Assembly (NCBI GenBank): GCA_031763025.1
Contig: JASSKH010000035.1
Location: 966,320-1,030,319 of the forward strand
From: Macrocystis pyrifera
Taxonomy: Eukaryota; Sar; Phaeophyceae; Laminariales; Laminariaceae
Length of the DNA: 64,000 bases
Direction: 5' to 3'
Shown: positions 1 through 11,609 of the stretch, piece after piece
How positions within the stretch are numbered: the first letter of the stretch is position 1
How the letters are laid out: each line of letters starts with the position of its first letter
Translations under genes and position numbers: made by a program
Notes under the pieces: generated by a model
What the model was told of the DNA's origin: nothing
What the model saw: only the letters and a program-made list of their open reading frames with translations
The model's database searches: none

Positions 1-60
1 CACCTACGGCCAGCAGCACTTATGACGGCCAGCAGCACTTATGGTGTGTACGCTATCGTA
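1..60. repeat. Short tandem duplication at window edge
   Basis: A roughly 20-bp unit containing GGCCAGCAGCACTTATG is present twice in tandem. The following 140 bases are rich in CAGCAG and GCTGCG. No gene is recognised in the first 450 bases. Confidence 0.5.
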
Positions 61-454
61 CAGCGGCAGCAGCAGTGGAGCTGTACTACGGGGCTGCGGA
101 GATGTACAGCTGCAGTACTGCTACGGCAGCTGCTGTGACGGCACGCTTCTACGGAGCTGCGCCGTCGGTCATCGCGTACTCCCTGAATTAGAAGTTAGTT
201 ACATCGCCTTCTACGATTCCGCCGCTTTTCGGTTATTCGGCATGTAATCGTCAGCGTTCTGTCGCCTTTTGATTTCACAGTTCGCTGTTACTATGAAGAC
301 ATACAATAACTTCATCTCACGCTTCTCAAGAGTGGAGTGCGCAGCGCACGCTCTCACTCTCTTGGCATCGAGTCCAAGCCTCCTCCTCCTACTTGACTCT
401 CCCTTCACGCTAGTCTACGACCGGTGGCCGTTCAGACCGCCGGCGTAGCCCCTT

Positions 455-765
455 GTACATATATTTATCCACCGCCGCTGTCGAGCGCTATCGCCGGGAA
501 TCACGTGCTGTGGCGGTTGAGTCGTTCTGAAAAATTGCACCGCGTAAAAAATCGACTCGGCTTCTTTTTGTTTTGTTTTGTTTTGTTTCGTTTTTTTTTT
601 TTTTTTTGTTCTCGTGAGGACCCAACCTGGTGTTTTTTACGAAAAACGAAAGTCTTGTTCGTTTTGTTTCGTTTTTTTGTTCGTTTTTTTCGCCCCCGTT
701 AGGACCGGCCCTTACTTGCACTTGAGAGGCGTGACTTGTTCACCCTTGTATTATATGGTATAAGG
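455..765 (+). repeat. Dispersed repeat family R1, copy 1
   Basis: This segment matches 2140-2440 almost base for base. Both copies begin with a block containing CGCTATCGCCGGGAATCAC, pass through T-rich sequence, and end with the phrase CTTGTTCACCCTTGTATTATA. The T-rich middle differs in length. A shorter, more diverged relative lies at 7900-8170. I see no protein, inverted termini or target duplication, so the class of element is unknown. Confidence 0.7.
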
Positions 766-1034
766 GAAAAAGCATTTTCCCTCAGGGATATGTACCGGTA
801 CGATGTACCTCTCTGCCCCTACATGTAAGGAACGTTTTTATTGGATATTAGTATAGAACCCTATATTTCAGACACAGTGGTAAGAAGTGTGTGTGCGTGT
901 CAACATCGGCACGATCCCCTTGACTTGCTAAACGGCTTAGAAAAGGGCGGGCGCATTTGCGATGATTGCATGCTGACGCCGCTTTCGAACAGGCCAATGC
1001 GTTGGTTGATCGGAGCCACTTCGGGGCTTTTTTT
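766..1034. other. No gene recognised
   Basis: Apart from a short stretch resembling the degenerate tandem units of 2632-2940 (near 735-800), I see no gene, RNA or defined repeat here. Confidence 0.4.
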
Positions 1035-1221
1035 TTTAATAATTTTTGAAATACGTCAGCTGTGAGTTGGACTGATTAAATAGTTGATACTCAACTTTGC
1101 AAGCTGCGTAATACGCCTCGTCTATATTCCATTTTTACCTAATTTTACAATTATTGTGATAAACCGAGCGCGCGTATTCTATATGTGATTCCTTGTCAAA
1201 GATATAGGCCAGCGGCTCCCC
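1035..1221 (+). repeat. Dispersed repeat family R2, copy 1
   Basis: The reverse complement of this segment recurs at 32252-32440 with only a few differences over about 180 bases, ending at the same GGCCAGCGGCTCCCC border. Shorter relatives carrying TCGAACTCACAGCTG-like sequence occur near 34500 and 58360. The two long copies sit 31 kb apart in opposite orientation. No coding capacity or terminal structure is visible. Confidence 0.75.
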
Positions 1222-1850
1222 TGGATGCTGCCCGGGTCAACAGGACAATTTTAACTAATCATTCTGCGCACTGATACTATATAAACCGAACAAGGGATAC
1301 TGATATGATGTTGCAACATGTTGAAACCTTTGCATTTCACAAATATTTATAGATTGATTGAATGTTGTTGATTTGGTTCTAAGTGTGAATAATTATTTCG
1401 GAGATGAGCTGCTGCTGTTCTTGCTACTGCTGTTTTTGTTACTTCTTCTGTTGTCGTGTCGTGTGGAAAATTACCAGGTTTAGTGTGGGATGAATGCAGG
1501 CTTCTATTATTAATAGTGAACCCTTTACCTTTCGAGCAATGAAGCATCGGAGGAGACTTTTTGTGGTTCCAGTTTTAGACTTAGGACCGGTCCTAACGGG
1601 GGGAAAAAAAACGAAATAAAAAGCGAAGAGCAGAACTACAGTAAAGAGCGCGTGAGTTTTATTGGTAAAATTAAAAAAAATAGAAGTAGAGACCCCGATA
1701 CCTCCGTTTTCACATTTCGTTTTTTTTAAGGACTTGAAAAAAACGACTTGGGTGCCAAATAAACGAAATATGGGATACACAGGGTCGAAGAGGAACATAG
1801 GAGGAGCTCGAAGCGTTGGAATGAAGTTCCGATAATTTTTCTGCGAACGG
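1222..1850. other. No gene recognised
   Basis: Mixed AT-rich sequence. Around 1560-1620 a minus-strand stretch resembles the TTAGGACC plus T-run part of repeat R1. Otherwise nothing is identifiable. Confidence 0.4.
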
Positions 1851-2139
1851 TTCGCAAGCTCACGATGCCCGAGGTAGTGCATGCGGCTGCCACGCGGCTT
1901 GTCTGCTGACCGCGCGAGCATATATGGGTAGGGAATCACCATGGGGTGCCCTCGCAAGAAACCGGGGGATCAGGAAGTGGCTGTGGCGGTATATTGTTCG
2001 ACATAAGTCCCACTCAACATTCAAACGCTTGCCATCGAACAGCGATGGCCAATACACAAGTTCTAGAGCACTCCCGAAGGAGCGGGTTTGGACCACTAGA
2101 AGCGCCTGCTGTGGAGGGTGCCTCACGTGTGCGAGTTGT

Positions 2140-2440
2140 GCCTATCCACCGCCGCTGTCTAGCGCTATCGCCGGGAATCACGTGCTGTGGCGGTTGAGTT
2201 ATTCTGAAAAATTGCACAACGTAAAAATTCCACTCGGCTTCTTCTTTTAGTTTCGTTTTTTTCTGTTTTTTTTTTCTCGTTAGGACTCAACCTGGTGTTG
2301 TTTACGGAAAACGAAAGTCTGTTCGTTTTGTTTCGTTTTTTTTTTTTTTTTTTTTTTTCCGTTTTTTTTTTCGCCCCCGTTCGGACCGACCCTTACTTGC
2401 ACTTCAGAGGCTTGTTCACCCTTGTATTATATAGTAGAAC
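2140..2440 (+). repeat. Dispersed repeat family R1, copy 2
   Basis: Second copy of the repeat at 455-765, in the same orientation. It is preceded by a CACGTGTGCGAGTTG phrase that also has a relative near 7940, so the family probably extends further left in this copy. Confidence 0.7.
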
Positions 2441-2518
2441 GCGTTTTCGTTTCTATAAACGTATATACCCTGTGGTGGAGTGATTTGAGGTTTCCGTTTT
2501 AGCCCTTGTGTCTACTCT

Positions 2519-2632
2519 ATTACGGGGGGCCATAGTAAAATGGGACCAAATTTTGTTGGTAAAAATAGGGAAATATATAGGTTTATTTTTGTGTATACCG
2601 TAGGTCCTATTTACTATGGCCCTCCGTAATAG
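2519..2632. mobile_element. MITE-1 copy (TA-flanked, about 114 bp)
   Basis: Inverted ends of the type TTACGGGGGTCCATAGT are flanked by TA. The AT-rich centre carries the family's AAATATATAGGTTT block. This non-autonomous Tc1/mariner-like element lies just 5' of the first visible ankyrin exon. Confidence 0.85.
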
Positions 2633-2940
2633 TATAGTATAAGGCGTTTTCCCTTCTGTAGATGCACCCTGGTATAGTAATACCAGCTAGGAGTTTTCCG
2701 TTATGTCTGTTATGTGTACCCTGGCACGAGTATAGTAGAAGTATGTGCTCCCTTCTGTACGTGCACCCTCGCATAGTAAGAAGAGTTTTTCCTTCTATCT
2801 CCATGCCTTGGTAGCTGAGGTAGGAGTTTTCCGTTATATCTGTTCTGTGTCCCCTGGTCCCAGTTTAGTAAAAAACACGTGTTCCCTTATGTACGTGTAC
2901 CCCCGTGTGGTAACTGGTTTATAGTAAAATGCGTTTTCCC
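2632..2940 (+). repeat. Degenerate tandem repeat
   Basis: Units built from GTTTTCCnTT, a TACGTGTACCCTGG-like block and TAGTATAG recur four or five times with substitutions and length changes. Related single units occur at 735-800 and 7560-7750. No coding potential is seen. It abuts the polypyrimidine tract before the ankyrin exon. Confidence 0.5.
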
Positions 2941-2986
2941 TCCTTTTCGCGGCTCTTTTTTGTTTTTTCCCCCGCCTCCGAGACAG

Positions 2987-5526
2987 GTACTCGGCCGTAC
3001 ATCGGTGCGCTCAAAGCTGCGACGTCGACTCCGCGCGGGCCCTCCTGGCGCCGAGGGCAGATGCCTCCGCCGCCGCCGATGTAGACGCTCTCACGCGCCG
3101 CGGCGACTACCGCCCGCTGCACCTCGCGTGTCTCGCTGGCTCGGCCGACATGGTCGGCCTGCTGACCCGCCGACGAGCGGAGGTGTCTGCGAGCGATAAG
3201 TGGGGGTGCACCCCGTTGCACCGGGCTTGCCTGGAGGGCCACCTGGAGGCCGCGAAAGCTGTTCTTGACGCCGGGTGAGCTCTCGGAGGAAGGCGAAACT
3301 GGTTCCGAGGGGAAGCGTTGATCAGGGCGGGGGCATATTTACGACTTTCGCCCCTGTTACGTACATATAGCGATGGCGTTTCAGTAGCGTTGTGGTTAGT
3401 GTGTGCTGGGTTTGCGGAGCGGAAAGGGGATGTCTGAGTGGGGTTCGAAAAAACGGCGAGTGGTTTGGGTACGGACCGCTGTGGGAGCGCTCGCTCGTTT
3501 TTTTTTTTGTTTACTTCGAGAAGTGTGTAGCTTCGTGATACGTGTTTTGTTTCTGCTAGTAGCCTCTTTCTGCTTTTGTCGTGCTGTTGTAGAGTTGCGA
3601 TGTCGCGCACGGAGTGATGCTAGATCTCTCTCCATAAGTCCAACCAACGAGAATTTCCCGAAAAGCTGGCGTCCCCTCTTTTCTGGTTTCAGACCACTGT
3701 TTTTGTTTTTTTGAGCCTCGGGCAGACGGGTAAACATAAAAGCTTGGGGCTCACCACGCAATAGGTCTGTTCGGCAACACGACAACGTTCGAACTGTTTT
3801 TTACCTCTTCGGTGTTCTTCGAATGTCGAAAGAGAACCCCTCTAGCATAAAAGGAGTCGTGCCGTGTCTCAAGCTTGAACTTCCGATCCTTTTTCACGAG
3901 TACCCACTTCCCCCACCCCACGCCCACACCTCCACACCTCCAACCCTCCGGCCCTGTCCGTTAGTGCTGTTGTCGATGCAAGAGACAAGTGGAAGTGCAC
4001 ACCGCTTCATCGCGCCTGCAGCGCGGGGCACGTTGCTATCGTCAACCTGCTTCTGCAACGGGGGGCATCGCTGTCTGCCAAAGACGACGTCATGGAACGC
4101 CCGGGACAGTCCTTCGAAAACGACGTGTCGAGCGAGCGGCGAGAGGTAAGGGTCGGTCGATTTTTGCGTTCGTTCCCTTTGCTGCGTGTGTTCGTGTGTG
4201 TTTTTTGTCATTTGTTCGATCGAGTCTCGCCAAGGGCACCAAGAGCGGCCGTCGGGGGGGAAGCGCTTCTCGTGTGAAGCTGTGCTCTTTCGGGACACGC
4301 TATATACAGCGCACGTCGGACTAAATGTACGATGTACAAATACGATCATCTAGGTCATCTAGGTCCCTACATAGCCTGTCGTTGTGTGAGATGTTGTGCA
4401 GGATCTGTGCAGTACATATCATGATCTGTGCAGTACAGATCGGGAAGATCATGATCTGCGTCGTACAGATCTTACCCAGAAAACCTGGTGTAGACCGTGC
4501 AGATTACACGGGTCGCACGTAGCAGGAATATGCCTGCCGCGAGAGGTCTGGATCGTCAAGTGGGAGTCGATGATCTGTCCGCGGTGTGCAAGCTGCTGAT
4601 GTTGCAATAGAAAATTAACCATGTATCTGAAAAAAAGGAAAAGTCCGTCGACTGTTATATGTCAGGACACAGGCGGCTACAGCTACAAGCGCGACCCCCC
4701 CTCGATGACATGTTTTCAGCTAAACCCGTCTACCCCGCCCGTCACCCTACGCGTGCTCGCCCAGACCATCGGTGCCTTACTCAAGAAGAAAAGCGAGGAG
4801 AGTCGCAGTTCGAGCTGCGGCGGCAAGGGCAGGGCAGCGAGATCATCGCCGGCATCCGCGTCGACCGTGTGGAGCCGGCCCAAGAGCGAGGCGACGTCGA
4901 CCGGACCACCGCCCAAGCGAAACCCGAATCGCTACGTTCCTCCTGCCGCGCGGGCGCGGGCGCTCCTAGAGAGCTCGAAGGCATCTGCTGATGCGAACGA
5001 TGGCGACGGTGGCACCGCCGCTGCCACCACCGCCATCGCTCGCGTAACTGCCGCCACTACCGCCGCCATCAGCACCGTTACCACCATCTCATCCGCGACC
5101 GCCACCGTCACCACCGGCAGCCGACGCGTCGTCCAGCCATGGCGGAGATCATCCGCCCGAACGGGACTTACAGGAGAGCGCGGCCCCGACGTGGACGAGA
5201 ACGGTCTCGCCGTGGAAAACGCCTGTGGGGGGGGGGCGGGGGGCGGGGGCGGGGGCGGGGCGATACTGAGGGCGGGCCGCAGCAACGCGGCGGAGACCCC
5301 GCCGCCGGAGAAAGAGGAGGCGGTGGGCGCCAGCAGCGGTTTGGGGGGGGTGCGTGCGGCGGTTTGTCGCTCGCCGACGGGCGGTATCGAGGAGCCGGAC
5401 GGCGGGTTCGACGGGTTTGGCGAACTGCACACCGATGTGTTCGCCGTGGGAGATGACTGGGGGATGCTTTCCTTTGACGGAGCCCCGCAGCACCCCCATT
5501 CTTTGGGGGCGGGAGGGGCTGACTGA
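2987..5526 (+). CDS. Ankyrin-repeat protein, 5'-partial, three exons visible
   Basis: Three exons join in frame: 2987-3274, 3965-4145 and 4666-5526. Exon 1 follows the acceptor CCTCCGAGACAG and ends at donor GGTGAGC. The second acceptor is GTCCGTTAG. The GG|T split codon continues an ankyrin unit without a break (VLDAG joined to AVVDARDKW). At least three ankyrin units are visible, with YRPLHLACLAG, CTPLHRACLEG and CTPLHRACSAG as their TPLH helices. After donor GAG|GTAAGG the acceptor at 4665 (ATATGTCAG) keeps phase 0. The last exon encodes a low-complexity Ala/Thr/Ser/Gly-rich region and an acidic tail (DWGMLSFDG) before TGA. The start codon and any earlier exons lie upstream and were not found. 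Ankyrin units normally mediate protein binding, and nothing here indicates the partner. The introns are 690 and 520 bp. The third splice acceptor is the least certain boundary. Confidence 0.75.
4325..4480 (+). repeat. Small hairpin repeats within ankyrin intron 2
   Basis: GATCTGTGCAGTACAGATC-type palindromes occur two or three times inside the intron. They could form short hairpins. No known element was recognised. Confidence 0.4.
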
Positions 5527-6900
5527 GTTGATGAAGGTTGAGAGACCCGCGTTTTTTTTTTGGGGCTGGTTTTTTTTTACCGGCTCGGGGCTCGCTGGCT
5601 GTGCAGGAGCAAAAGACCTTGCGGTCGCCGCCGATCGCGGTTGCTGTCGCGCCGCGTGCGTCGCTTGTTGTGGGGGCATGAAGATTGTGCGAGTTGGCGT
5701 TTTTTTTGCCCTCAATACAGGGCCGTCTGTTGGCGTGGTCGCTGTCGTTCTGGAGAAGGCGGAGAGAAGGAATACAGAAAGAGGGAAGGAAAGGAGGAGG
5801 CTTCCTTTGTCGAGGGAGAGGAAGCCTTTTCTCTTCCGAGAGTTCCCGCTATAGGCTGGCGCTTGCTTGCTTACTTCCTCAAGGGGCATTTTTATGTACT
5901 TCCTAAGGGGGGGGGCTATTTTGCTGCTTTGTTTGCCCTGCTCGTTTTTGATCGGTGCGTATTCTACAGTCAGGACCATTCATGGTGATATCTCGTGAAC
6001 GCGAGGAGGCGGTGGGATGGCAGCCCCCCGCCTTCTTGCGTTGACGAGCAGAGGGCGCCAAATGTAGCTCGTCTGTCGAAGAACTGGGACGGAGGGGGGA
6101 AGCGTTGCAGGCTTTTCACCGTGCTGGGATGTTTTGTTGTATCGGGTTGTTTTTGTGTTGGTGCTGTTTTTGGTGTGGTTTGGTTTGGTTTGGTGTGGTG
6201 TGCTTTGTTTTGCTTCGATCAATACCTCGGGACACTTAGCCGTGCTCTGGGGCTTCTGGCTGATGTCACCGTGTTCTCGTACTTGAGCCACGAAGAAGGG
6301 TCTGGCGGCACGGGGGGGGGGGGGGGTGGAAGCTTGCCCCTGCTGTCTCCTCCAGCTTTTTCTTGTGCTTATGCTTGCCGGGGGGGGTTCTATTTTGAGG
6401 AAGGATTTTTCTTCTACGGCCGATATCGAAGGCACACCTTAGCGTACGTGACAATCAAACACAAGACAAACTGTAATCGTATACTATAGTGTTTCTAAGT
6501 ACGCAAAGTGAACAATGTGGGAGGGGAATTATTCTGGTATGTTGTTTATGAATGTCTAGCAGTGAACTGTAAAACTACTGTAGCCGTAGGGTAGGTCCCG
6601 TGGTGATTTTTTTGTTGCCTCCCCTCCTCGCTCTCCCTCGAACCGACAAGTAGTTGTTTTGGTTCGTGGCGCGGAGGCTGGGCGTCAGTGAGGCATCGGG
6701 TGGCGGAACACAACACAGCCTGCTTTGTGGGCTCGATATTTCCTCCTGCCCGGTGACCAGTTGGCGGCCGGGCTGCTTGCAGCAAGCTGTGTTGGTTGGA
6801 CGCCCACAGCACTCTATCGTCGGTCGGCTGCCGTGATGTCACCTTTTTGTGTACGTTGTTTGTGACCCTTGTCCTATCGTGATGGTACATACTCGAGGAG
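5527..6900. other. 3' flank of ankyrin gene, no further gene
   Basis: Downstream of the ankyrin stop codon are T-rich runs, a GGTTTGGTTTGG-type stretch near 6170-6210, and a run of about 15 G near 6310. I recognise no coding sequence. Confidence 0.4.
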
Positions 6901-6935
6901 CAGACGAAGGTCGACTCGAGCGCTCGTACGGGGAG

Positions 6936-6938
<3 letters not shown>

Positions 6939-6969
<31 letters not shown>
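6939..6969 (+). repeat. Poly(G) tract, 31 bases
   Basis: An uninterrupted run of 31 G follows two GGGA steps. It is one of a set of unusually long G or C homopolymers in this window. Confidence 0.9.
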
Positions 6970-6971
<2 letters not shown>

Positions 6972-7099
6972 GAAACGGGCGGGGCTTTGGTAATTTTGTG
7001 TGTGTCGGTGTGTCGCCGTGCAGTCAGCTCCTCTGCGCCCGCACGCACGCTCACAGGAGGTGGAGCTACTAACTGTAGCTGCTCGTAGCGCGTCGACGT

Positions 7100-8170
7100 G
7101 CCGGCCGATTGTCCCTGATTTTGTCAAAGTCGTTTACAGTGTGACCCTGCCGCTGTAAACCGTTTTTTTTTTTTTAACGTCTCTATGTACGAAGAAGTAG
7201 AAGGCGTTTTCAAAGTAATTTGGGCGAGAGTGAGAGCGTGTCTTGCTTTTGCCTAAAAAATGAATAGTAGTATCAAAATTGAAATTGATATCGAGAAACT
7301 ATCATACTACAGTTGGCTGGCTTATTTTCAGGTTCGCTCACCCAGGCAGATGGCACTGGGGGCCAGCCAATGAAGTGCCGCTGTAACCAATGCGGTGGAC
7401 ACTGGGGACTGTATTAGTGGTATCAACACGGTGTGTTGGTGTTCGGTGATGTAACACACACCTGGTATTTTCCATGTGTGTAAGAGTATGAGCTGTGCTG
7501 GGGATGTGGGTTTGTCGTCTCCACGGTCCCAAACTGCATGATCTTGATGGTATTGTGGCGCGTTTCGCCTCTCCCCTATACAAGGGAGACGAAAACGCAG
7601 GTACATATATATATGTCATGTCCCCAGTGTCCTTTAGGATACACGCTTCGGCAATTCCTTTTGTGCACATTATTGTTTTCCCCGACGGATACTTTACGTG
7701 TAGATACCATGCCGTTGTCCCCAGCACCCGACAGGGAACATTTGTATTGTAGCATCTCCTGTTGTGCACACGGTTTGCTGTCTTCCCTATCGGGCTCCAC
7801 GAGGAGGATAATGTTGACGTATTTTATACAAATTGGGAGCACCAGCGTTTTCCTCCAGACATTATATTGGGAAAAGCAGGTCCCGTTGTACCCATTATGT
7901 ATGTGAGGGTGGAAGTCTGCTCTTCTTGGGGACACCTCGCGCGTGCGAGTTGGGTGTATCCAGCTAGCTGCGTTATATTGGGCGTATATTCGCCGCGAGT
8001 TGGAACACATACCTTGAAAGAGCGTTCGTTGAGTTCGCACAGAGGTTAGATCGTTTTTTTTAGCGCTCGATGTGCGAATCCAACGCTGTTTACGGTATTA
8101 TGTGAAGTTGCACCGCGGTTGAGTATTCTGTGAAGATGGACCGCGCTTATTTCGAGTTTGTTTTCGTGTT
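7100..8170. other. No gene recognised; R1-related sequence at 7900-8170
   Basis: Several open frames exist on the minus strand, but none resembles a known domain. 7560-7750 contains units like the degenerate tandem repeat at 2632-2940. 7900-8170 is a diverged relative of R1, with the GTGCGAGTTG and TTGCACCGCGG phrases. The stretch looks like old repeats. Confidence 0.35.
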
Positions 8171-11055
8171 TTTTTTTTTGTCGTATTTAATTTTGTCATA
8201 TTTAAATTTGGATGTCGTTTATTAACTCCCAAACTGTTTTTTTTTGTCAAACAAAGCAAGAAAAGCCAAAAACGATAAAAAGGTGCAGCATCCCAATTTG
8301 ATATTATCCAATAACAGCAGGTAATAATGGTCCCGACGCACGTCTGGACAGAGGAAGCTTGGTTATGCCTCGCCGTGGGACCCTTTTCCCTGGCTCCGAG
8401 GCGAGGGCCATCTGCCGTGTGGCCGGAAAAGCAGAGACCGACCGCAACATTTTCCGTAGGAAGGACCCATCCCCCACAGTGAGCGAAAGTTTGGCATGAA
8501 GGCCTTTCGTTGCACCCATGCCACCCTTCTTCAGCCAATATCGGCGGAACAATGAGGCCGCACTTTGTTGTACCCACGTCCAGTTGCCGGCGATGGATTG
8601 GGGAACCTGTGATGCAACGCATCCGGAAAGGGCTGAGTTTTGGCGGGTCCGCCCGGGAAGCTTTGGGAAGAGCGCGCGTTGTAGTAGTAGGCGAACGAAC
8701 GGCTTCGTACGAGCGCTGCTGTGGCGGTCTGTGGCGAGGGTGGAATGCGCGAGATGGTCGCGGAGTGAACTTTCGTAGCCGCCCCACGCCGGCGTGTTCC
8801 AAAATGGTAAGAAGGACGTGCGCGGAAGCGGAAAAAAAGCGGACGCATGGGGATCAAGTTGCGAGAAAATTCGGTATTGTAGCAGCTCTGCCGGGAGTTT
8901 TTTGCCCCTGAAGAAAATTGTTCGTGAGGGAGCGAAGGACGCTCATTGGCTGCCATGGCAAGCGTTTGCGCCATGAAGAATGTGATTGGCAGGTTCCATG
9001 CCGCTGCTGCTGCTGTTGAACTGAATAGAAGGAGATTCCGGCGATTGTAGGAACACGGCGAAGCGGGTCGTGCAAGGCTGCGTGAGAGCTATAGTCGTTG
9101 GCTCGAGTGTCGATGCGAGCAGTTCGCAGCTGCCTACATAGGCGCGATCGACGAGCATAATCTCGACCTCGCCGCTACTTGAACTCGAGCGTCGGTGCGA
9201 GCTCACCATATACATATCGACAACAGCAAACTACTCCTAGGAAACGGCCCCGGTCTTTTATCACCCCACGCACATTATTTGATAGCTACAGCGTACAACC
9301 CAAGAGTAAGTGCACTGCGAGCACACCACCAGGTACGGAGGATGTACGTGTCGATTCACGAGAGAGAAAAAAACGTTTGGCCATTAAATCGGCTCTAAAT
9401 TCGGCAGCAGCGATATCACTGAACATGTCAACCCGACGTCTAGAATGGTCGGTGAGGAACAAAATGAATGTGATGTATACCTTGTACCATGGATGAGTTG
9501 TGACCGGAAGAAAATCGAACTCATCAACCCTGGTCGAGGTATCGACGCAACAACAAACAACAACGACAACAACAGTCAAGAGCGGCGCACTGGTGGACTA
9601 GCGGATGGCCGACCGAGAGGTTGTTTATCGTACTTCCTGTCACTTCAACCAAGCGCGAAACCGACATCGAATGTACACGTCAGTGCCGTTCATACCAAAA
9701 CCTACCAGTAATCACTTTCGAGATATAGGTTGCAGAGCGCGTGTCGCGCTAAGGTTGCAAGGTGTCGAGAAACGCCAGACCGTGCATGGCCCATGAGCGA
9801 AGAAAAAGCGGCGGGTAAGCGTGCATTAGTCCGTCGTTTGACAGGCACGTCACGCTCCCTCCTGACCAACCCAAATGAAAAAAGGGGGGGGGGGGGGTGT
9901 ACTCATATTATGCATGGCCGTAGTCGCATAACCATAGGTCCTCGCATCCCTACAACGCCGGGACGGAGCGTCGGGTTTTCACTGACCAGACGGGCAGAGC
10001 TTGCACAATGGACGAAGCACCGTGAGGCATCTGAGATTCGCATGAAGGGCGAGCTGCATCCTACTAAAAACCGCTTGCAAGGCGGGCTTTCGGGCATATG
10101 GATCACAGCGTCTACTAGATTTGTCCTATGGTGTGGCCACTGCTAGGTAGGGGGGAGGGGTCAGTTTGAGAATTAAAGAGGCGGCGCCATCGTCGATGGC
10201 ATGAAGCCGCGCCCTGCGAGAGATCTTCAAACCCCGAGAGGAAGGGGTGTGCTGATGGGGCGGGAGATTGGCCATCAAGCTACCAGTAAGGCCAATGGTC
10301 CGTTGAGAATACTGTGGCACGCATCCTTTGTTTATAGACCCTGACCGCAGTCGGCGTGCGATGAACACGCAGCGGAATCACGAAGTTTTTGCCGTTTGTC
10401 TTCAGGTCTGAGAGGGCGTAACGGCCGAGGCATTGGCAGGGAGGGGGTGGAAGCATAAAAAAAAACTGTATAACTGGAGGGTCAGTCTTGGCGCGGTAGG
10501 ACAAAGTGGGCATAATAGGGACAGGCACCGAAGCACGAGCGGGGTCTGCAGCGACGGTCAAAGAAAGCCCCGAGCAAGGAGCACGCCGCGAGCCGCAAAC
10601 CCGTTGAACCGGGGCCCCGCCAGGACCAAAACCACAAGCGACCCGAGCGGGGATGAGGCCTGGGCATGGCCTCGCCCGAGATGACGAATGGGCCGAAGGG
10701 ACAGGGGATATGGAAAAGGACGCAACCTGATCAATGGTCTCGGCGGTATCAGCAGCCTGCGCCGTGCTCGTCAGTGAAGAATCAGCGTGGGCTATCTATA
10801 TCATGACAGCATAGGGCATCGGCGGTATTTTATCGGTGCGACCCAGAGAGCTCGGGGAAATACGAGGCGAAGGTGGTGTATCGGCTGTGGCCGAACTCGT
10901 CGTTCTGCCGAGACAGCGGTTCACTTGTGCGGTGACGAAGGAAGGCACACAAACAACGACTTTATCTCCCTGCCCGAGCAGAACGGCCGTAAACCTTTTA
11001 TACGTGGCCCGCGTGGGCGAATTTCGAGGATTTCTGAGCTGGTAGGCGGGAGGGA
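8171..11055. other. Degenerate sequence, possible old transposon debris
   Basis: No intact gene is recognised. A segment at 9897-9990 is clearly homologous, in inverted orientation, to 60390-60500. Read on the strand where both encode it, the two share a short peptide ending VGMRG(P/S)MV. This suggests they are remnants of one formerly coding repeat of unknown family. A run of about 12 G lies near 9888. Confidence 0.35.
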
Positions 11056-11059
11056 GCCC

Positions 11060-11600
11060 AGTGTTCGGGACGATGGCTGGCGGGGAGAACCCGAGACCTG
11101 GCGGATAGTTTAAGACTTGGCATAGATGCAAAGTCGAAGACCTTAGGGAGTTCCGAGCAACCGACGGATCAACGGAACACTCCCCCTTGGTGTTTGGAGT
11201 TGAGACCGCGCTGTGGTCCATTGCAGCGGGGAAGTGGTACCGGGGGGGGGGGTCCTTGCAGCAGCCGAACGGTTCGTGGTGAGGTTGCACGAGGATGGGG
11301 TACAGTTGAGTAGGCAGCGCCGCGCATCCGCCGTGGGTGGTGCCCAAGGGAATGGGGGGAGGGGGGGCAACATGAGGAGTGGAAGGAAACCCGACCCCGG
11401 GAATAGGAGGGGGGACGGCAACAGGAGAAGGAGGAGGGAAAACGTGGTGGACAAAAGTAGGAAGGAGACGGCAGACAGGGCAGCAACGCGCCAGGCCGAC
11501 TAGTTATTGGGATGTGTCTATCCTAATCGTACCGCCAACCGCTGCAGCTTATTCGAGCGGGGTCTTCCTTTTTTTTCCTTTTCTTTTTGCGCTGTGATCT
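11060..11600 (+). mobile_element. LINE-A fragment: C-terminus of ORF plus start of 3' UTR
   Basis: From about 11060 this matches the C-terminal part of the LINE-A copies at 18540-18900, 27660-28090 and 45060-45430. The shared peptide includes KWYRGILEAAERF-like and LSRQRRASAVGG sequence. The 3' UTR follows, with GACAGGGCAGCA and CGTACCGCCAACCGCTGCAG. Both ends are truncated, and the frame is broken by G-run length changes near 11240. There is no reverse transcriptase core here. Confidence 0.8.
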
Positions 11601-11609
11601 TCCGCAATG

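Noticed and set aside
5149-5979. 276-codon minus-strand frame
   Set aside because: Antisense to the GC-rich last ankyrin exon; no domain.
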